A DNA stretch of 64,000 nt, taken from Bog-159 sp963785255 (GTDB lineage Bacteria; Acidobacteriota; Terriglobia; Bryobacterales; Bryobacteraceae). Shown here piece by piece: positions 18,424 to 25,923 of the stretch. Both the position numbers and the translations under genes were made by a program. Numbering within the stretch: position 1 is the first letter of the stretch; every line of letters starts with the position of its first letter. Below the pieces are notes generated by a model that saw only the letters and a program-made list of their open reading frames with translations, was not told the origin of the DNA and ran no database searches. The stretch is from assembly GCA_963785255.1 (NCBI GenBank), contig CAWAUR010000009.1:310001-374000 (forward strand), written 5' to 3'.

Positions 18424-19953
18424 TCAGCGAGCGACGATGCCGATATCGGTGCGGCGATTCTTAGCGCGCCCTTCGGCGGAATCATTGTCGGCCACGGGCT
18501 TATCGGGACCGTTGCCTTTGGCGATAAACTGCTCGCGCGGCAGGTTGTAGCGGGTGACCAGATAGTCCACCACTTCGTGCGCGCGGCGCTCGCTGAGCGC
18601 GCGGTTGACGGCGGGGCTGCCGACGTTATCGGTGTTGCCCTCCACGCGGATATACGCGCCGGAGAACGTGGTGGGGATCAGGGAGACCTTCTGGTCGAGA
18701 GCTGCTTTTGCGGCCGGGTCCAGTGTAGAAACCCCGCTGGCGAAATTCACCGTAATCTGCGCGGTAGTACGCGGCGCTTCGGTGGTCTTGCCCGGCGATG
18801 CCGGCTTGAATTCATCCGGAATACGGGCGACCGGCGTACGGTTGTAGATCTTGCGCACGATGGAATCGTCTTTGGCGAGGGTGGGACTGATGGGGGTGGT
18901 GACGGTCCCCAATTTCTGCCAGGTTTTGGCGGCCGCGTTGAAAATGCGGTCGTAGAGCGGCGCGACGCCTTGCGGATCTTTGCCGTCCAGGTTGAACATC
19001 TCGGCGTTATCGGCGAGTGTGGCCCAGTGCACGCCTGACAAATTGTTCTTGGTTTCGGTGGCGCCCAGGTCGTGATAGACCGGCTCGTTCTCCATGAGCA
19101 AGCGCACCACGGTGTCGGGTTCGGCGTTGGCCTTTTCGGTGCCATCGATGATCCAGCCCTCGATGAACGCCTCGATTACATCGGGGTGGTCCTTAATGAA
19201 ATCGGCGCGCGCAATCATGACATCGGCGATCAGCTTGCGCGCCTCCTTCGAGGAGACCAGGATGTGGGAATTCGGCCGGTTCTGCAGGGCGGCGGTGACA
19301 TCCGGCTCCCAGACTACCGCGGCCGGAACGCGGTTGGCGACGAAATCGGCGCGGGCGTCGGGCGAGGCGTTCTTACCCACCAGGTTTTTGTTGATGGCGT
19401 CCTGCTGGTTTTCATCCAGGCTGGAGTTCTCCAGGTTCCATTCGAGCAGCCATTGCGAGGGAGAGCTGGTGGTGACGGATATCTTCTTACCCGCCAGATC
19501 TTCGATCTTAGTGATGCTGTTATCGGCCACGATGGCATCGCCGCCGCGCGACCAATCCACCTGCATGATGGAACGCGCCGGGACGCCGGCCTTGATGAAG
19601 CCCGGGAATTCGGACGCCGTGGTATCTACCGTGGACCAGACGATGTCCACGCCCTCCGGACCGCCTTTGGCGAAGGCCGCGGAGCGCTTGTCCATGTCTT
19701 CCATGAGCATGAACTCGACGCATAGATTGTATTTCTTATAGTAGATGCAATCCTTGTTGGGTTTGAAGCCGTTATTGGCCACGATGCCGCCGGCGTAACC
19801 GGGCCAGGTGACGATTCCCACGCGCAACGGCCGGCCAAGCAGTCCTTTGCAGGTAGCCCCACCGCTGGAGCCCGAAAAGATCTTATATGCCCCGACGCCG
19901 GCGCCGACTACGGCGACACCGATCAGGGTCTTCGCAAGTGGTGTGAGACGCAT
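18424..19953 (-). CDS. Solute-binding protein (NMT1/SsuA type) fused to an OmpA domain
   Basis: 509 residues; ATG 19953 with GAGGAGA upstream. Residues 5-25 are one N-terminal membrane helix without a clear cleavage site. ~40-340 form a type II periplasmic-binding fold (LRVGIVTWPGYAGGIVANNG, GVDIVWSTVDTTASEFPG, WLLEWNLENS). ~390-509 form an OmpA C-terminal peptidoglycan-binding domain (VNFASGVSTLDPAAKAAL, VEGNTDNVGSPAVNRALSER, KNRRTDI). This ties substrate capture to the cell wall. First gene of the 15-kb cluster. Confidence 0.85.
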   Translation of the reverse strand: MRLTPLAKTLIGVAVVGAGVGAYKIFSGSSGGATCKGLLGRPLRVGIVTWPGYAGGIVANNGFKPNKDCIYYKKYNLCVEFMLMEDMDKRSAAFAKGGPEGVDIVWSTVDTTASEFPGFIKAGVPARSIMQVDWSRGGDAIVADNSITKIEDLAGKKISVTTSSPSQWLLEWNLENSSLDENQQDAINKNLVGKNASPDARADFVANRVPAAVVWEPDVTAALQNRPNSHILVSSKEARKLIADVMIARADFIKDHPDVIEAFIEGWIIDGTEKANAEPDTVVRLLMENEPVYHDLGATETKNNLSGVHWATLADNAEMFNLDGKDPQGVAPLYDRIFNAAAKTWQKLGTVTTPISPTLAKDDSIVRKIYNRTPVARIPDEFKPASPGKTTEAPRTTAQITVNFASGVSTLDPAAKAALDQKVSLIPTTFSGAYIRVEGNTDNVGSPAVNRALSERRAHEVVDYLVTRYNLPREQFIAKGNGPDKPVADNDSAEGRAKNRRTDIGIVAR

Positions 19954-20330
19954 TTGTATTCTCCTCGGCAGCAGCTCCGGACGCCCGATTGTGGATCGCG
20001 TTTGGGGAAACCCGCCGCCGTCCTGTTAGAGGTGCTCGGAATTTGGTACGTACCGATTCAGAAATCTCGCAAACAGGCGCGCGCAAATGCGGGAGCCGGA
20101 CGTCGCGGCGATCCAGCCGTGAGGGGCTTGCGGCAATCAATCGTTGACTTACCTCCGGACCATCGTATTTGACGCGCGTGTGCGATTTCGAACATCCAAC
20201 GATACCCCGGCGGGGTGAAGATGTCAAATTACCCGCCGGTCGAATGCGGAGCGAGGCTCGCCTAAGAGCGGGCCTACGAGGCCCGCGCAGGCTACGAGCC
20301 TGCCCCACAGCGGCGTGATATCATTCCCCA
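19954..20330. other. Intergenic region between divergent genes
   Basis: 377 bp separate the OmpA-fusion gene and the cytochrome b gene, which are divergent. Apart from the R-family palindrome at 20268-20308 I see no gene or clear promoter consensus. Its last ~25 bases plus the cytochrome 5' end are repeated at 22045-22182. Confidence 0.6.
20268..20308 (+). repeat. Dispersed double-hairpin repeat, family R, copy 2
   Basis: Same first palindrome as copy 1 (GCGGGCCTACGAGGCCCGC). The second stem is CAGGCTACGAGCCTG, so its loop and lower stem differ while pairing is kept, ending CCCCAC. A compensatory change of this kind supports selection or mobilisation of the hairpin shape. Confidence 0.85.
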
Positions 20331-21092
20331 GTGGGCGATTCCGCTTGCGTTCCCAGTTCCGCCGCGGCCATTCCGGCTACCAAGGCTACGGCGCGTCACT
20401 CTGCCCTGATCCGTGTCACTCACTGGATCACCACTATCTGCTTTCTTGCCCTGCTCGTGACCGGAGCCGAAATCGTCGTCTCTCACCCGCGCTTCTATTG
20501 GGGCGAAGCCGGCAACATACTAACTCCGCCGCTGTTCAAAATTCCGATCCCGGCGTCCCGCTCAACAGTGCCCACAGGCTACGGCTACGTAATGCCCGAT
20601 CAGAACGGCTGGAGCCGCTATCTTCACTTTCAAGCCGCCTGGGCAGTTGTATTGACCGGCTTACTGTATGTGCTATCGATTCTGTTCAGCGGGCATTTGC
20701 GGAAGAACCTGTTTCCGCGCCGGCAGGACCTTTCCTGGCGGACGTTCTCCATCGAAATCGCCAACCATCTGCGCCTCAAGCGGCCGAGTGAGCCGGAAGC
20801 CTGGTCGTATAACCTGCTTCAACGGCTCACTTACTTGTTCGTGATCTTCGTGCTGTTCCCGGTCATCGTCTGGACGGGACTGGCCATGTCTCCGGCTTTC
20901 GCTTCAGCGTTTCCAGACGCGGTCAGCGTGCTTGGCGGACAGCAATCCGCCCGCACCATTCATTTTTTCGTTTCGATATTTCTTTTGGCGTTCCTTGTGA
21001 TCCACGTCGTCATGATTTGTATTGCCGGATTCCGGAGCCGCATGCGGGCCATGATCACGGGCCGCGCCGGTTCCCCTATGGAGCGCCTATGA
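20331..21092 (+). CDS. Cytochrome b561-type membrane protein
   Basis: 253 residues from GTG 20331. Four to five transmembrane helices with candidate heme-ligating His residues: RVTHWITTICFLALLVTG, YLHFQAAWAVVLTG, NHLRLK and TIHFFVSIFLLAFLVIHVV. Pattern of the Ni/Fe-hydrogenase/formate-type cytochrome b. It overlaps the next gene as ATGA, so it probably anchors and passes electrons to or from that molybdenum enzyme at the membrane. Confidence 0.85.
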   Translation: MGDSACVPSSAAAIPATKATARHSALIRVTHWITTICFLALLVTGAEIVVSHPRFYWGEAGNILTPPLFKIPIPASRSTVPTGYGYVMPDQNGWSRYLHFQAAWAVVLTGLLYVLSILFSGHLRKNLFPRRQDLSWRTFSIEIANHLRLKRPSEPEAWSYNLLQRLTYLFVIFVLFPVIVWTGLAMSPAFASAFPDAVSVLGGQQSARTIHFFVSIFLLAFLVIHVVMICIAGFRSRMRAMITGRAGSPMERL

Positions 21093-21847
21093 GCGATGTC
21101 TCACGCCGCAAACTGATCACTGCCGGGCTCGCGACCGCCGCGGGCGCATCCGGCTTGGCCGTGGCTGCCCGGGTGGCCCGCCGTTATGGGCTGATCCCGC
21201 CCGATCATGGCGGCCTCTACGGCCCGGGCGAAACTCTGACCTATGCGGCACAGCGCATCCTGACGCGCCACTCGATGGCCCGGGAGTTCTCTCGCAGCCA
21301 GATTTCGAAAACCCCGTTCGCCAACGGCGATCCTCCGAAGGACGAGGCTTTCCTGCGCCATCAAAGAGGCGGTTTCGCCGATTGGCGGCTCGACGTGGAC
21401 GGCATGGTCGCGCGCCCCGCATCGTTCTCGATTCCGCAGCTCAAGAGCTATCCCTCGCGCAGCCAGATCACTCACTTGGCTTGTGAGGAGGGCTGGTCGT
21501 TCATTGCCGAATGGACCGGCGTGCCTCTGTCTCATGTGCTAGGCGTTGCCGGGATTCTGCCGCAAGCCAGATACGTGGTCTATTACTCGATACAGAGTGA
21601 CTGGTGGGATAGCGTGGACATGGCCGACGCTCTGCATCCTCAGACGCTGCTCACTTACGGGATGAATGGCGGCGAGCTTCCCGTGGGCAATGGCGGACCG
21701 CTGCGGCTGCGAGTCCCCCGCCAGCTTGGCTACAAGAATGTGAAGTATGTTACTCGCCTGACGGTAACCGATGATATGAAGCGGTTCGGCAAAGGCTTGG
21801 GCTCGGCGTCGCCGGAAGGTGGCTACGCATGGTACGCCGGCATCTGA
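21089..21847 (+). CDS. Tat-exported molybdopterin oxidoreductase, sulfite oxidase family
   Basis: 252 residues, ATG 21089. Twin-arginine leader SRRKLITAGLATAAGASG. The molybdopterin domain spans ~90-250: the candidate Mo-ligating Cys in THLACEEGWSF, then AEWTGVPLSHVL, YYSIQSDWWDSVDMADAL and LPVGNGGPLRLRVPRQLGYK. Similar in size and layout to MsrP/YedY-like proteins paired with a heme membrane subunit, here the preceding cytochrome b. Substrate unknown. Confidence 0.88.
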   Translation: MSDVSRRKLITAGLATAAGASGLAVAARVARRYGLIPPDHGGLYGPGETLTYAAQRILTRHSMAREFSRSQISKTPFANGDPPKDEAFLRHQRGGFADWRLDVDGMVARPASFSIPQLKSYPSRSQITHLACEEGWSFIAEWTGVPLSHVLGVAGILPQARYVVYYSIQSDWWDSVDMADALHPQTLLTYGMNGGELPVGNGGPLRLRVPRQLGYKNVKYVTRLTVTDDMKRFGKGLGSASPEGGYAWYAGI

Positions 21848-21939
21848 CAGGATCTACGTCCGGCTGAGGCACACCGGGCAGTAAGATCTCGGGCGCGAAA
21901 GTCACTGCCTCTCGACTTTCTACGTCATGTCCGCCACTT

Positions 21940-22048
21940 GTGGGGCAGGCACTCTGCCTGCGGCGGGCTTTTCAGCCCGCCTGCCGGCATTCGAGGAGAT
22001 GCTGCTAGGCGGCCTGAGAGGCCGCCGCAGCCAGAGTGGCCGCCCCAC
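21940..22048. repeat. Inverted pair of variant family-R repeats
   Basis: 21940-21990 is an inverted R unit (GTGGGGCAGGCACTCTGCCT, then GCGGGCTTTTCAGCCCGC). 22009-22048 is a direct variant (GGCGGCCTGAGAGGCCGCC, then CCAGAGTGGCCGCCCCAC). Loops and some stem bases differ from the main copies but the two-hairpin layout is kept. Located downstream of the molybdoenzyme gene. Confidence 0.75.
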
Positions 22049-22182
22049 AGCGGCGTGATATCATTCGCCAGTGGCGATTCCGCTTGCGTCCCCAGTTCCG
22101 CCGCGGCCATTCCGGCTACCAAGGCCACGGCACGTCACTCTGCCCTGATCCGTGACCGGAGCCGAAATCGTCGTCTCTCACT
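22045..22182 (+). pseudogene. Duplicated 5' fragment of the cytochrome b gene
   Basis: Repeats 20305-20490 nearly base for base, from CACAGCGGCGTGATATCATT through the GTG region and SACVPSSAAAIPATKATARH to GAEIVVSH. It lacks an internal ~48 bp, joined at a short CGTG repeat (CTGATCCGTGACCGG), so the first transmembrane helix is lost. The fragment then ends. A duplication relic, not a working gene. Confidence 0.8.
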
Positions 22183-22215
22183 CCCTGACGGGGTGCCCCC
22201 TGGGCCCGGCTCAGT

Positions 22216-23193
22216 CTATCGGATCAGATGTTCGAGCGCTTGATGCGCGGCATTCAGCGCCTCCGGCCGCAAGACCACCAGCACCAAGGCAACCGCCGTT
22301 AAAGCGATGGCGGACGTCGTCAAACCCGGCCGGAGCGCGGCCATCGGCGGATCGGGGGACCTCCTATGCAGCAACCGATCCACGCGTGCTTCGAGCGCAT
22401 TGCTATCGCCGAGCAACGAAGTGGCCAACGGCATCGGCGTGGCGTTCCCGCCGATGCGCGCCACCCGCACCAACGCCGCCGCCAGATCGCACGCCAAATC
22501 GCGGGAATGCCGCGCGCTGCCGTCCACGGCGTCGTCATCGGCCGCCCATTCGGCGAACGTATGCCAACTGCGCTCGATCATCCGGCTACTGCCAGAGAGC
22601 GGCAGAATGCCCGGCACGAGCAGCATACACAGGCGCTTCAAATTATCGCGCGACGCCTGATGCGCGCGTTCGTGCCGCACCGCCGCGGCGAATTGTTCCA
22701 CCGAGAGGGCGCGCAGCACGGATCGCGAAACGATCAGGCGCGGCCGCAAGATGCCCGCTACGGCCATCAAGGGCGCTGCGCTGTCCACTAGCCAGGCATC
22801 CGCCCGCACCTGGTAGTCTGCGCGCCGGCATCGCCGCAAGAACCGCCACGAGCCAAACGCGGCGCGCGCCGCCCGCGCCAGCGACACCACCCATATCGCC
22901 AAACCCACCGCCGCCGCCGCCAGGCACAGCCAGCTTACGCGCTCGCTGGGAGCGCTCGGTTCCAGCCATAAATAGCTCGGCAGGCAGACCGCCACAACCA
23001 CGAATGCCGCGCCCATGGCCGGCGCCAGACGCAACGTCAGCAGCCATCCGGCGGCGTCACCGGGCTGCAGGCAATGTGCGCGGCGAATCGCCGGCGATGC
23101 GGCCAGCGACACCACCATGCCCAGCGCCACATGGATAAGGCAGTACGCGGCCATGCCGATGCACAGCAGTCTTGGAAGATATCCGAGAATCAT
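22216..23193 (-). CDS. M56-family (BlaR1/MecR1-like) membrane metallopeptidase
   Basis: 325 residues, ATG 23193 overlapping the BlaI stop. About four transmembrane helices with a zinc-peptidase HExxH-type motif, VRHERAHQASRDN, and the region LIVSRSVLRALSVEQFAAA. The C-terminal penicillin-binding sensor domain of BlaR1 is absent; one C-terminal membrane helix ends the protein. In BlaR1 systems the peptidase relays a signal that inactivates the BlaI repressor. Here the input must be sensed otherwise. Confidence 0.85.
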   Translation of the reverse strand: MILGYLPRLLCIGMAAYCLIHVALGMVVSLAASPAIRRAHCLQPGDAAGWLLTLRLAPAMGAAFVVVAVCLPSYLWLEPSAPSERVSWLCLAAAAVGLAIWVVSLARAARAAFGSWRFLRRCRRADYQVRADAWLVDSAAPLMAVAGILRPRLIVSRSVLRALSVEQFAAAVRHERAHQASRDNLKRLCMLLVPGILPLSGSSRMIERSWHTFAEWAADDDAVDGSARHSRDLACDLAAALVRVARIGGNATPMPLATSLLGDSNALEARVDRLLHRRSPDPPMAALRPGLTTSAIALTAVALVLVVLRPEALNAAHQALEHLIR

Positions 23194-23591
23194 GATTTCC
23201 CCCGCCGCCCCAATTCCCTGCGCTTATCGCGAATCTTCTTCTCCAATTCATCGAGCAGCGCCGAATCGTATTGGCCCACCGCATCCACCAACGACGACAC
23301 CAATGCCGCGCCGGAAGCCTGCGGCGAAGCCAGGAAACCAGCCACGAAATCGCCCGTGCGTTTTCGCTCCCATTCCTGACGCGTCCAGCGCGGCGCATAC
23401 AGAAACGACCGGTCGACTTTCCGCCTCTCAAGCAGCCCCTTCTTGAAAAGCCGGTCGAGCGTGGTCATCACGGTGGTATATGCCAGCGGCCGCGTCAGCC
23501 GCTCCGCGACATCGTGTACGCTGCTTTCGCCATAGTCCCAGAGCAGCTCCAGCACACTCGTCTCCAGAGGACCCAGAGTGACTCGCCTCAC
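23190..23591 (-). CDS. BlaI/MecI-family transcriptional repressor
   Basis: 133 residues from GTG 23591, whose GTGA overlaps the penicillin acylase stop. Winged-helix N-terminus: LGPLETSVLELLWDYGESSV, then YTTVMTTLDRLFKKGLLERR. Helical dimerisation tail. BlaI-type proteins repress until cleaved in response to the partner M56 protein. Likely auto-regulates the acylase-blaI-M56 operon. Confidence 0.9.
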   Translation of the reverse strand: MRRVTLGPLETSVLELLWDYGESSVHDVAERLTRPLAYTTVMTTLDRLFKKGLLERRKVDRSFLYAPRWTRQEWERKRTGDFVAGFLASPQASGAALVSSLVDAVGQYDSALLDELEKKIRDKRRELGRRGKS

Positions 23592-25621
23592 TCGGACACC
23601 CCCGCGAACTCCACTTCTTCGCGCTTAGTTACATGCTTTTCCAGTTCTTTGCGATTCAGGAAGTAAGTCGGCTTCACGCGGCTCTTACTAAATAGCTTCT
23701 CCGCCTGATCGTCGAAGTGTCCCGACTCCGGATGATCGCTCTCTCCCAGCGGAATCACCATATACGATTGCGGCGGCTTGGTTAGAATCACAATCTGCGT
23801 GGAGGTCTGCCCGCCGTGCCCTACCATCTCGGTGCCGCGCTTCTCGAAGCTGATGGCTCGCGGTGTAGCCATGCCCGCGTCGTTCAGCGTGCCTCCACCC
23901 ACCGGCCAGGTGCGCGCCGCGCCTTCCCGGCCCACGCGAAACAGCGTGCCGAAAACCGCATCCGGCGCCAAGTCGGCCTTCACCCGTGTAGCAGCCTTGT
24001 CAAGCGCCCCGCGAATTTCATCGTCGGTTAGATCCGCGGGCGGATCGGGCGCGCGTTTCCCGCTTTCGAGCGAAGTCTTGAAATAGTAAAACTCCAGCGC
24101 GCCGCGCGATTCCGCATCGCTGCGCCGGTCCCATGCGGTCAATTCCTTCGCAAACGAACTATCGGGCGCGGCCTTGCCGATGCGCTCCTGCCATAAGTCC
24201 GCGTGCCACACCTGCGGCGAAAACGCGATGCCGATAGCTTGCTCGGCAGTCACATCGTGCGCCGCGTCCAGTAAGTCGAGCACCATGGCCGCGCGTTGAT
24301 GCGCGGGCTTGCGCGCATCGTTATAAAGATACGGATGCGCGGAGTACTCTTCGGGTACCAGCGGCGAATCTTTCATCATGGCAAACGGCGAGACATTGCA
24401 ATTCTGCATGTAACCCCGCGGCGGATTGGTAATCTGCACCAGATCTTCAAACGGATGAATCCCCTGCCATTCGCAATCGCCGCTCGCGCCCGGCAGCGGC
24501 TTCGAAATGTCGCAGCCCTTCGGCCGCACCGGCACGCGTCCGTTTCGCACGTAGTAAATATCGCCATCCACCGTACCCACCATGATGTTCTGCGCCATCA
24601 GTTGCAGCATCGCGAGCGCCTTCTTCATCTCCGTAAGATTGTGCGCGGTCACCATACCCCAGCTCTCATCCATCAACCGCACTTCGTCCGCATAAGGGAT
24701 CGCCATCGAGTAGGACTTGCCATTCTTATGCGCCACGATAGGTCCGTGCACGGTGGATTCGATAGTTACATCCTTCCAATCGATCTTATCGCCTACCTTC
24801 ACGCCGATCTTCTCGTGCCGTATGTCGAGCGGCCGCCACTCGCCGCGGAACTTATACTTACCGTCCTGAACCTCTTCTTCGTAGACGTCGGAAGTGTCCG
24901 GACCGCCGGTAGTCATGGCAATCGACGCGTAGCGGCTGTGTCCCAGCACCGGAAACGGCAGGCCCAGAATGCATGCGCCCGAAAAAGCCAGATCGCCGCC
25001 ATAGATGCGCATTTCATAGAACCGGAAAGGACCGTACCAGCTCAGGTGCGGATCGACCACCGCGATGGGCGCATGCATGGCAGTGCGTGAGGGCGCCAGC
25101 AGCCATTCGTTCGAACCGTGGTAGGCCACCGGATCGGGACGAATGCCCGCGCGCAGCAGCTTGCCGCCGGCTTCGCCTTCAGGCCAGCCCCAAAGTATGT
25201 AGCGCCCCAGGGCGACCAATTGCCAAGGCGCCAGCTTGGGCGCCCACGCGGGCACTTGTTCGGGATGCTCCTTCATGTATTGCCGCACGCCGGCCTGAAA
25301 CGCTTCGATAATCTCGCGGCTGCGCGGGCTCAGCTCGTGGTAATGCCGCTCGGCCACCAGGCGATGGCGCCACACGCGCTGCCGCCAATCGTCGTTGAAA
25401 AACTCCGGGCCGAAAGCTTCCGCCATGGCGCCCTCCGCGCGGCGATAGTTTTTCAGCATCTCTTCCAGGCGATCTTCCGCCTGCGCGTAACCCGAGCCGA
25501 ACGCCGCACCGGCCGGGTCCGCCGCGAAGATGTGCGGCACCCCGTATTCATCGCGCAGAATGGTGACGTGCGCGGCGTGGGCGAGGGGTAGTAGGGCGAG
25601 GAATAGAGCGAGTTTTTTCAT
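23588..25621 (-). CDS. Penicillin acylase family Ntn hydrolase (secreted)
   Basis: 677 residues from ATG 25621. Signal peptide MKKLALFLALLPLAHA. Alpha-subunit region up to ~169; then HGSNEWLLAPSRT, where Ser170 is the expected nucleophile exposed by self-cleavage (compare SNxW in penicillin G acylase). Beta subunit ~170-677 with DPHLSW, GLPFPVLGHSRYASIAMTTG and STVHGPIV. Family members hydrolyse amides such as penicillins, acyl-homoserine lactones or N-acyl amino acids; substrate here unknown. First gene of a fully overlapping operon with blaI and M56. Confidence 0.9.
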   Translation of the reverse strand: MKKLALFLALLPLAHAAHVTILRDEYGVPHIFAADPAGAAFGSGYAQAEDRLEEMLKNYRRAEGAMAEAFGPEFFNDDWRQRVWRHRLVAERHYHELSPRSREIIEAFQAGVRQYMKEHPEQVPAWAPKLAPWQLVALGRYILWGWPEGEAGGKLLRAGIRPDPVAYHGSNEWLLAPSRTAMHAPIAVVDPHLSWYGPFRFYEMRIYGGDLAFSGACILGLPFPVLGHSRYASIAMTTGGPDTSDVYEEEVQDGKYKFRGEWRPLDIRHEKIGVKVGDKIDWKDVTIESTVHGPIVAHKNGKSYSMAIPYADEVRLMDESWGMVTAHNLTEMKKALAMLQLMAQNIMVGTVDGDIYYVRNGRVPVRPKGCDISKPLPGASGDCEWQGIHPFEDLVQITNPPRGYMQNCNVSPFAMMKDSPLVPEEYSAHPYLYNDARKPAHQRAAMVLDLLDAAHDVTAEQAIGIAFSPQVWHADLWQERIGKAAPDSSFAKELTAWDRRSDAESRGALEFYYFKTSLESGKRAPDPPADLTDDEIRGALDKAATRVKADLAPDAVFGTLFRVGREGAARTWPVGGGTLNDAGMATPRAISFEKRGTEMVGHGGQTSTQIVILTKPPQSYMVIPLGESDHPESGHFDDQAEKLFSKSRVKPTYFLNRKELEKHVTKREEVEFAGVSE

Positions 25622-25721
25622 GGTGGCGGCGAAAGGGCCGGATCTCATTCTAACGCGGAAGGCACAATTGCAGAGTGAACAGGCGTTCGCTAGCCGCACG
25701 TCCACGGGCGCTTAACCGTTC

Positions 25722-25850
25722 TTGGGGATTTCCGGCTGAAGAAACCGCTCCCTGACGCTCGCGGCTCAGTAAAGAATGTCCCCGGCCGGTCATAAACCCC
25801 GCGAGCTGACTACGTCCGTTACAGAGCCGCGACCGTGAAGGGAGCGGTTT
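25722..25850. repeat. MITE-like element, family S (inverted arms)
   Basis: Arm 1 (25742-25773) reads AACCGCTCCCTGACGCTCGC then GGCTCAGTAA. Arm 2 (25819-25850) is its imperfect inverse, TTACAGAGCCGCGACCG to GGGAGCGGTTT, with ~45 bp between. The preceding GCTTAACCGTT segment is shared with the other copies. The rest of the 302-bp gap (25622-25923) holds nothing else I recognise except the downstream promoter region. Confidence 0.75.
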
Positions 25851-25923
25851 AAGTACCCCGCGTTCGCGAATACCGGATACTGTTATCTGAAATTCGTTAC
25901 AATAATAAGTCCGGGGAAAAACC

